NCBI RefSeq assembly: GCF_000300005.1 | Contig: NC_018691.1 | Coordinates: 1,364,001 to 1,428,000 of the forward strand | Reading direction: 5' to 3' | DNA: 64,000 nt | Source: Alloalcanivorax dieselolei B5 | GTDB lineage: Bacteria > Pseudomonadota > Gammaproteobacteria > Pseudomonadales > Alcanivoracaceae | Shown here: piece by piece, positions 58,749 to 64,000 of the stretch | Layout of the letters: the number at the start of each line of letters is the position of its first letter | Numbering within the stretch: position 1 is the first letter of the stretch | Notes under the pieces: generated by a model | The model's database searches: none | The model's input: the letters and a program-made list of their open reading frames with translations, nothing else | What the model was told of the DNA's origin: nothing | Program-made: the position numbers and the translations under genes

Positions 58749-58928
58749 GCGGGTCTTCCCGGTCCGTTTTGATCTACAAGTGATAAAATAGCACAAAGGC
58801 GTGCGAGAAAGTGGCTTGTTCTGACCGCCACGGCCTGTATAGCATGGCGCCAAACCCGCCCAAATAGCGCCTTCGTGCCTGACCGGGCAGTCTCTCATCC
58901 CTTCTTGAAGTGAAAAGGTGGAATAACC

Positions 58929-60113
58929 GTGGCCAATAACGCAGCCTTTGATTGGGCGAGTCCCCTCCTGCTGGATCAGCAACTCACCGAAGACGAGCGC
59001 ATGGTGCGCGACACCGCCTACCAGTACTCGCAGGGCAAGCTCATGCCGCGGGTGCTTAACGCCTTCCGCAACGAGCACACCGACGTGGAAATCTTCCGTG
59101 AAATGGGCGAACTCGGGCTGCTGGGCGCCACCATTCCGGAAGCTTACGGCGGCGCCGGCCTTAACTATGTGTGCTACGGCCTGATCGCCCGGGAAGTGGA
59201 ACGGGTGGATTCCGGTTACCGCTCCATGATGAGCGTGCAATCCTCCCTGGTGATGGTGCCGATCAATGAATTCGGCAGTGAAGAGCAAAAGCAGAAATAC
59301 CTGCCGAAGCTGGCCAGCGGCGAATGGATCGGCTGTTTTGGTCTGACCGAGCCGGACCACGGTTCCGATCCGGGCAGCATGGTCACCCGCGCCAAGAAAA
59401 CAGACGGCGGTTACCTGCTCTCCGGCGCCAAGATGTGGATCACCAACAGCCCCATCGCCGATGTGTTCGTGGTCTGGGCCAAGACCGAGGACGACAAGAT
59501 CCGCGGCTTTATTCTGGAGAAAGGCTGGGAAGGTCTGAGCGCTCCGGCGATTCACGGCAAGGTCGGCCTGCGCGCCTCCATCACCGGTGAAATCGTCATG
59601 GACAATGTGTTTGTGCCGGAAGAAAACCTGATGCCGGGCGTGTCCGGCCTGCGCGGTCCGTTCACCTGCCTGAACTCCGCCCGTTACGGTATTGCCTGGG
59701 GCGCCCTGGGCGCCGCCGAGTTCTGCTGGCACACCTCCCGCCAGTACACCCTGGACCGCAAACAGTTTGGCCGTCCGCTGGCCGCCAACCAATTGATCCA
59801 GAAGAAACTGGCCGACATGCAGACCGAAATCACCCTGGGTCTGCAGGGCTGCCTGCGTCTGGGCCGGATGAAGGACGAAGGCACCGCGGCGGTGGAAATC
59901 ACCTCGATCATGAAGCGCAACTCCTGCGGCAAGGCGCTGGACATCGCGCGGCTGGCCCGCGACATGATGGGCGGCAACGGCATCTCCGACGAATTCGGCG
60001 TGGCCCGTCACCTGGTCAACCTGGAAGTGGTGAATACCTACGAGGGGACCCACGACGTGCACGCGCTGATCCTCGGCCGCGCGCAAACCGGCCTGCAAGC
60101 CTTCACCAACTAA
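58929..60113 (+). CDS. gcdH: Glutaryl-CoA dehydrogenase
   Basis: The 394-residue flavoenzyme oxidises and decarboxylates glutaryl-CoA to crotonyl-CoA in lysine, hydroxylysine and tryptophan catabolism. It has the acyl-CoA dehydrogenase fold, with [17 protein letters not shown] (FAD/substrate), [23 protein letters not shown]-type segment [20 protein letters not shown], and the catalytic Glu (about residue 372) in [10 protein letters not shown]. Active-site Arg in SARYGIAWG fits the GcdH group. Translation starts at GTG 58929 after GAAAAGGTGG. The CoA-transferase gene follows 9 bp downstream. The divergent LysR gene is its likely activator. Confidence 0.95.
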   Translation: MANNAAFDWASPLLLDQQLTEDERMVRDTAYQYSQGKLMPRVLNAFRNEHTDVEIFREMGELGLLGATIPEAYGGAGLNYVCYGLIAREVERVDSGYRSMMSVQSSLVMVPINEFGSEEQKQKYLPKLASGEWIGCFGLTEPDHGSDPGSMVTRAKKTDGGYLLSGAKMWITNSPIADVFVVWAKTEDDKIRGFILEKGWEGLSAPAIHGKVGLRASITGEIVMDNVFVPEENLMPGVSGLRGPFTCLNSARYGIAWGALGAAEFCWHTSRQYTLDRKQFGRPLAANQLIQKKLADMQTEITLGLQGCLRLGRMKDEGTAAVEITSIMKRNSCGKALDIARLARDMMGGNGISDEFGVARHLVNLEVVNTYEGTHDVHALILGRAQTGLQAFTN

Positions 60114-60122
60114 GGGGCTGTT

Positions 60123-61355
60123 ATGAGTGGCGCGCTGTCGCACCTGCGCGTGCTCGATCTGTCCCGCGTTCTGGCCGGCCCCTGGGCCGGCCAGATCCTG
60201 GGTGATCTGGGCGCCGAGGTGATCAAGGTGGAGCGGCCCGGCGGCGGTGACGATACCCGCATCTGGGGGCCGCCCTACGCCAAGGACGCGGAGGGTCACG
60301 ACAGTGATCAGTCCGCCTACTATCTGTGCACCAATCGCAACAAGAAGTCGGTGGCCATCGATATCGCCCACCCGGAAGGGCAGGCGCTGGTTCGTGAACT
60401 GGCCGCGCAAAGCGATGTGGTGATCGAGAACTTCAAAAAAGGCGGCCTGCGCCGTTACGGTCTGGACTATGAATCCTTGTCCGCGGACAACCCCGGACTG
60501 ATTTATTGCTCCATCACCGGCTTCGGTCAGACCGGGCCTTACGCCAGCCGTCCCGGCTACGATTTTCTGATTCAGGCCATGGGCGGGTTGATGAGCATCA
60601 CCGGCCATCGCGATGGTGAGCCCGGTGCCGGCCCGATGAAAGTGGGCGTGGCGCTCACCGACATCACCACTGGTCTGTATTCCACCATCGCCATTCTGGG
60701 CGCATTGGAGCATCGCAACCGGACCGGCGAAGGCCAGCACATCGACATGGCGCTGCTGGATGTGCAGATCGCCTGTCTGGCCAACCAGACACTCAATTAC
60801 CTCACCACCGGTCAAGCGCCGACGCGCATGGGCAATGCTCATCCCAGCGTGGTGCCGTACCAGGATTTCCCCACCGCCGACGGTGATGTGATCCTGGCCA
60901 TCGGCAACGACGGTCAGTTCGCCCGCTTCTGTGAGGTGGCCGGACACCCGGAATGGGCCGCGGACGACCGCTACGCCACCAACCGGGCCCGGGTGGACAA
61001 TCGCGATACCCTGATTCCGTTGATGCGGCAGGCCACGGTAATGCGTACCACCAAGGAATGGATCGAGGTTCTGGAACAGGCCGGTGTGCCCTGCGGACCG
61101 GTCAACAGCATCGCCGATGTGTTCCAGGATCCCCATGTCCAGGCCCGGGGCATGCAACTGGAAATGTCGCATCCGAGTCTGGGCACGGTACCGCAGGTGG
61201 CCAGCCCGCTGCGGCTGTCGGCGTCACCGGTGGAGTACCGCACCGCGCCGCCGCTTCTCGGCGAGCATACCGACGAGGTGCTGGCGGAAACCCTGGGGCT
61301 GTCCGCCGAAGCGATCCAGCGGCTGCGTGCGGAGCGTATTGCCGGGCAGAACTGA
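60123..61355 (+). CDS. Class III CoA-transferase, likely succinyl-CoA:glutarate CoA-transferase
   Basis: The 410-residue protein has the CaiB/BaiF fold: LRVLDLSRVLAGPWAGQILGDLGAEVIKVERPGGGDDTRIWGPPY, NRNKKSVAIDIAHPEGQALVRELAAQSDVVIENFKKGGL, and the catalytic Asp in GQHIDMALLD (about residue 208). Class III enzymes form an Asp-CoA thioester. Its place 9 bp after gcdH makes activation of glutarate the probable reaction, as in the human SUGCT/C7orf10 enzyme. It is the last gene of the glutarate unit; a multi-hairpin repeat follows. Confidence 0.9.
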   Translation: MSGALSHLRVLDLSRVLAGPWAGQILGDLGAEVIKVERPGGGDDTRIWGPPYAKDAEGHDSDQSAYYLCTNRNKKSVAIDIAHPEGQALVRELAAQSDVVIENFKKGGLRRYGLDYESLSADNPGLIYCSITGFGQTGPYASRPGYDFLIQAMGGLMSITGHRDGEPGAGPMKVGVALTDITTGLYSTIAILGALEHRNRTGEGQHIDMALLDVQIACLANQTLNYLTTGQAPTRMGNAHPSVVPYQDFPTADGDVILAIGNDGQFARFCEVAGHPEWAADDRYATNRARVDNRDTLIPLMRQATVMRTTKEWIEVLEQAGVPCGPVNSIADVFQDPHVQARGMQLEMSHPSLGTVPQVASPLRLSASPVEYRTAPPLLGEHTDEVLAETLGLSAEAIQRLRAERIAGQN

Positions 61356-61365
61356 ACGGCAACGT

Positions 61366-61537
61366 TTCACCCTCTCCCCCAACCCCTCTCCCCTCGAGGG
61401 AGAGGGGAGACAAGATCAACCTTTCTATACGGTCCCCTCTCCCTTGAGGGGACCAGCGCAGCGCAGAACAGCCGCTAGGCTGGCCCCGAAGGGGTGAACC
61501 CTTCAGGGTGAATAAGGGGCCGAGGGAGAGGGTGAGA
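61366..61537. repeat. GC-rich intergenic repeat with terminal inverted repeats and internal hairpins
   Basis: The ends are inverted copies: TTTCACCCTCTCCC at 61365-61378 and GGGAGAGGGTGAGA at 61524-61537. Inside are CCCCTCTCCC/GGGAGAGGGG (61383-61407, loop of five) and GGTCCCCTC/GAGGGGACC (61431-61454), and a third CCCC/GGGG hairpin near 61483. No coding frame is present. The layout is that of a dispersed, MITE-like intergenic element and may also terminate the gcdH operon. Confidence 0.65.
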
Positions 61538-61542
61538 CCAAC

Positions 61543-61911
61543 TCAATACCGCCCCTCTTCACGCAACACTTCCTCGATCGGGCGCACTTCAATCGTGCCC
61601 AGCCGCGCCGACGGCCAGCCCTGGGCCAGGCGCAGGGCTTCCTCGAAATCCCGTGCTTCGATCAGGAAAAAGCCACCCAACTGCTCCTTGGTTTCCGCGA
61701 ACGGACCATCGGTGACGGAGACCTTGCCGCCACGGATGCGGGTGGTTTTGGCCCGGTGCGCGCTTTGCAGCGCGTGGGTATCGACCAGGTGGCCCCCGGC
61801 GCGCAGGGTTTCCACATAGTCCAGCGTTTCCTGACGCAGCGCCTGCCATTGTTCCGGCGTCAGATCGGTGAGGGCGTGTTCCGCTTCATAGGCCAGACAG
61901 AGAAATTTCAT
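61543..61911 (-). CDS. YCII-domain protein
   Basis: The 122-residue protein matches the YCII (DGPF) family: MKFLCLAYEAEHALTDL at the start, then AGGHLVDTHALQSAHRAKTTRIRGGKVSVTDGPFAETKEQLGGFFLIEARDFEEALRLAQGWP. The DGPFAETKEQLGGFxLIE motif is the signature; these often accompany ECF sigma factors, but none is adjacent here. Function is unknown. AGGAAT precedes the start. Confidence 0.9.
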   Translation of the reverse strand: MKFLCLAYEAEHALTDLTPEQWQALRQETLDYVETLRAGGHLVDTHALQSAHRAKTTRIRGGKVSVTDGPFAETKEQLGGFFLIEARDFEEALRLAQGWPSARLGTIEVRPIEEVLREEGRY

Positions 61912-62073
61912 TTTTTATTCCTATGGGATGCCGTTAGCACTGAAGAATGGAGGGGCGCTGCACAAATGTTCCAGACGTGTCCCCGCCCGGGGCTGTATTG
62001 ATGATCAATTCCAATAATCTGTAATAATGACGCCACGGGGCGAATCCGCCCCAGACTGTGGCAAGGAACGGCA

Positions 62074-62910
62074 ATGACGTCCACCAATTGGGTTGATCTG
62101 TCCCGCGATCCGGAAACCGGGATCGAGAGTTTGCGCGCCCATTTCGAAGGCCACGCCTACGACCCGCATTGGCATGACACCTATGCCATCGGCCTCACCG
62201 AACAGGGCGTGCAGCGGTTTCATCTGGGGCGCACCCGCCATGAGAGCACGCCGGGCAAAGTGATTCTGCTGGAACCCGGTGATGTCCATGACGGCCATGG
62301 GCCGACGCCGGAAGGCTTTACCTACCGGCTACTGTACATCGATCCGCAATGGCTGCATCAGCGATTGGGCGGGCTGTTCGAACAACGCCCCGATCATTAT
62401 CGCATGGCGTTTCAGGACGCCATGAGCAGCGACGTGCGGCTGGCCCACGCCATCGGTACCGCCTTTGATGTCATGCATCACGGCGATTTTCGCATCACCC
62501 GGCAGGCGGCGTTGGATACGTTGTTGGAGCGGTTGACCTGCCATGTGCAATGGCGGCGACGCCCGCGGCCGAGCCCGGCGATGCCGTTGCTGGCGGCGAA
62601 AACGCGGGAATTCCTGCACGCTCATATCGCCGATGACATCGGCATGGACGACGTGGGGCGGGCGCTCGGCTGCGACCGTTTCCGTATCACGCGGGCCTTT
62701 AAAGCCGCGTTCGGTATGTCGCCGCACGCCTATCTGGTGCAACTGCGTCTGGTCGGCGCCCGCCGCCTGCTGGCCCGGGGCGAGACACCGGCGGAAGTGG
62801 CGGCGGCCACCGGGTTCGCTGACCAAAGCCATCTCGGGCGCTGGTTCCGCCGCGCTTATGCGATGACGCCGGCCTATTACCGCAATCGCTGCTCAAAGCT
62901 TCCAGACTGA
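62074..62910 (+). CDS. AraC-family regulator with cupin sensor, AraC_binding type
   Basis: The 278-residue protein has a cupin N-terminal half (LRAHFEGHAYDPHWHDTYAIGLTEQGVQRFHLGRTRHESTPGKVILLEPGDVHDGHGP; HWHDTY and PGDVHDG are the family blocks) and the AraC HTH pair (ISADDIGMDDVGRALGCDRFRITRAFKAAFGMSPHAYLVQLRLVGARRLL-like region, then TPAEVAAATGFADQSHLGRWFRRAYAMTPAYYR). Such regulators are usually next to a LysE-type exporter, as here (62962, 51 bp downstream, same strand). It probably controls export of an amino acid or toxic analogue. Confidence 0.9.
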   Translation: MTSTNWVDLSRDPETGIESLRAHFEGHAYDPHWHDTYAIGLTEQGVQRFHLGRTRHESTPGKVILLEPGDVHDGHGPTPEGFTYRLLYIDPQWLHQRLGGLFEQRPDHYRMAFQDAMSSDVRLAHAIGTAFDVMHHGDFRITRQAALDTLLERLTCHVQWRRRPRPSPAMPLLAAKTREFLHAHIADDIGMDDVGRALGCDRFRITRAFKAAFGMSPHAYLVQLRLVGARRLLARGETPAEVAAATGFADQSHLGRWFRRAYAMTPAYYRNRCSKLPD

Positions 62911-62961
62911 CGGCGGCCGCCACGCGACGATAGCCCTCCCATCTGGTTAAGGGTTGGTGTC

Positions 62962-63570
62962 ATGGAATCCCTGGTCGCGTTTTTTCTGTTTGCCTTTGTC
63001 GCCTCGATCACGCCCGGTCCCACTAACGTGCTGGTGATGAGCAACGCTTCCCGCCATGGCTGGCCGGCGGCGCTGCCCATGGTGATCGGCGGCTGCGCCG
63101 CCGCCGCCACCATCGTGCTGCTGGTCGGCAGCGGCCTGACCCGCTCCCTGGCGGAGCACCCGCAGATCCAGCGGGCCATCGCCTGGATGGGTGTTGCCTG
63201 GCTGAGCTGGATGGCCTGGCGTCTGTTCCGCAGTGATTCCCTTGGTGACGACGAACGGGCGCTTGGCCGTGGCCGGGGATTTACCGTGGCCGCGACCTTG
63301 CAACTGGTGAATCCGAAAGTGTGGATGATGGCGCTGGCGGTCATGGGCGTGTTCGTCACCCCCGGCGCCGGGCAAGGCGGTCGCGTGGCCCTGTTGTCAC
63401 TGATCTTCTTTCTGGTGGCGCTGCCGTGCATGGCGACCTGGGCCTGGCTGGGCGTCAAAGCCGCGGCCTGGACTCGCTCGCCGGGGCGCCTGCGCTGGTT
63501 CAATCGCGCCATGGCGGTGCTGTTGCTGTTCACCGCCTGGTCCACGGTGGTGGATATGCCGCTGCTGTGA
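62962..63570 (+). CDS. LysE/RhtB-family amino-acid exporter
   Basis: The 202-residue inner-membrane protein has six hydrophobic segments and the LysE signature FLFAFVASITPGPTNVLVMSNASRHGWPAALPMVIGG, with WMGVAWLSWMAWRLF and LVNPKVWMMALAVMGVFV. It exports an amino acid or related compound by cation antiport. It follows the cupin-AraC regulator after 51 bp on the same strand, consistent with AraC-controlled efflux. It is distinct from the other LysE protein at 35128. Confidence 0.92.
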   Translation: MESLVAFFLFAFVASITPGPTNVLVMSNASRHGWPAALPMVIGGCAAAATIVLLVGSGLTRSLAEHPQIQRAIAWMGVAWLSWMAWRLFRSDSLGDDERALGRGRGFTVAATLQLVNPKVWMMALAVMGVFVTPGAGQGGRVALLSLIFFLVALPCMATWAWLGVKAAAWTRSPGRLRWFNRAMAVLLLFTAWSTVVDMPLL

Positions 63571-63679
63571 GAGCGCGCCGGAGGCCATTCGAGCCTGGCC
63601 GATCAGACCCCGGATGAGGCATACTTCGCGACGCTCCTCACGATAGACAGTGTCAAGTCATAGCCTGGAAATACTCCAA

Positions 63680-63814
63680 ATGATGGACTGGATCCCTATA
63701 GTCTTCCTTACGTTCAAGGTTGCCGTGTTCGGCACGGGCATGTTCTTCGCCATCAAGTGGCACTACGATAAAGGGAAGAAGAAAAAAGAAAATAACGAAA
63801 TCAGCCGGCGGTAA
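63680..63814 (+). CDS. 44-residue single-span membrane protein
   Basis: A short frame starting ATG ATG at 63680 encodes one strongly hydrophobic helix (WIPIVFLTFKVAVFGTGMFFAI) followed by WHYDKGKKKKENNE and two terminal Arg. The hydrophobic-then-basic layout gives a defined cytoplasmic-in topology. It is too short for standard ORF thresholds. No strong ribosome site is visible and no family is named, although the sequence looks selected rather than random. Confidence 0.55.
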   Translation: MMDWIPIVFLTFKVAVFGTGMFFAIKWHYDKGKKKKENNEISRR

Positions 63815-63860
63815 GCGCCCGCCGATAAGGGCGGTGGACGCGGTTTTCCATCCTTTGGCG

Positions 63861-64000
63861 TCAGGCGTTATGCCCCAACCGCCGCAGCCGCTGCAACAGC
63901 ACGCAAGACACCAGCGCCGCCGTCAGGTTGTACAACATAGCAACGACGAACGCGTCCACATGGGCGGCGGCCGGATTCGCCGCCGGAGCGGCCCGCAAAG
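63861..64000 (-). CDS. C-terminal end of a membrane protein, partial at window edge
   Basis: The stop is at 63861-63863 on the minus strand, and the frame is open to the window edge (46 codons). The visible end, VDAFVVAMLYNLTAALVSCVLLQRLRRLGHNA, is one membrane helix followed by a basic tail. It resembles the last helix of an MFS multidrug transporter, but only the terminus can be seen, so the family is inference. Confidence 0.6.
   Translation of the reverse strand, partial: LRAAPAANPAAAHVDAFVVAMLYNLTAALVSCVLLQRLRRLGHNA

Noticed and set aside
57813-61172. A 1119-codon open frame on the minus strand covering gcdH and the CoA-transferase
   Set aside because: Only its last 311 codons (LysR) look like protein. 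The rest is the antisense of two strongly supported genes, kept open by GC-rich codon bias.
1-64000. CRISPR arrays, tRNA or rRNA genes, integrases or transposases
   Set aside because: None was seen on reading; no repeat-spacer pattern, cloverleaf or transposase motif was found.

Overview
The window is about 64 kb of high-GC DNA (roughly 60% by eye), densely packed with genes on both strands. It looks like the chromosome of an aerobic, metabolically versatile gammaproteobacterium of the Alcanivorax/Pseudomonas/Halomonas kind. The evidence is a Pseudomonas-style REP palindrome, Fur and FNR/DNR-type boxes, membrane PQQ glucose dehydrogenase, a TonB siderophore receptor, glutaryl-CoA dehydrogenase next to a LysR regulator, and many AraC-family regulators. 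The genus is inference. I saw no rRNA, tRNA, CRISPR array, integrase or transposase.

Layout. 1-4.1 kb: the tail of a YD-repeat (RHS-like) protein, methionine aminopeptidase, a short gene remnant coupled to a YdeI-family gene, and a large lipoprotein of unknown function. 4.1-5.9 kb: an HxlR regulator divergent from an MFS exporter, with an 18-bp perfect inverted repeat over the exporter start codon. 6-10 kb: two tandem paralogous esterase lipoproteins. 10.3-14 kb: an AraC regulator, a small BON-like protein and a PAP2 phosphatase lipoprotein with an autotransporter-type repeat. 14-16.8 kb: DadA-like oxidoreductase, TetR regulator, three copies of a TetR-type operator, then RidA and a VOC protein. 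16.8-18.6 kb: a second member of the large unknown exported family. 18.8-25.7 kb: a cassette bounded by two inverted paralogous AraC regulators and holding a desaturase, a DUF1611 (DgcN-type) protein translationally coupled to an alanine/ornithine racemase-like enzyme, and a short-chain dehydrogenase.

25.8-31.9 kb: XRE regulator, small unknown proteins, an AraC/MFS divergent pair, DUF2695, an alpha/beta hydrolase and a YcgL-type nucleotidyltransferase. 32-34.3 kb: a TonB siderophore receptor behind a Fur box. 34.5-44.9 kb: small enzymes and transporters (NAD(P)-binding protein, LysE, GST, DUF427, DJ-1/PfpI, Rieske oxygenase, aldo/keto reductase, TerB-like, TauE/SafE), two AraC-type regulators and a small HTH-like protein with a paralog at 49.4 kb.

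45-48 kb: a compact nitrite-reduction operon (lipoprotein NirK, NirV, SCO-type copper chaperone, azurin) behind two FNR/DNR-type boxes. 48-53 kb: transglutaminase-like protein, REP element, methyltransferase, and azoreductase plus GNAT divergent from a MarR regulator with a 16-bp perfect inverted repeat over its start codon. 53-57 kb: PQQ glucose dehydrogenase and a DHA2-type exporter. 57-61.4 kb: a GFA protein and the glutarate/lysine catabolic unit (LysR regulator, GcdH, class III CoA-transferase). 61.4-64 kb: a GC-rich multi-hairpin repeat, YCII protein, AraC regulator, LysE exporter, a 44-residue membrane protein, and the C-terminus of a further membrane protein leaving the window.

Common themes are one local regulator beside one or two enzymes or exporters, D-amino-acid and reactive-intermediate handling (DadA, RidA, racemase, DUF1611), and copper-dependent respiration of nitrite.
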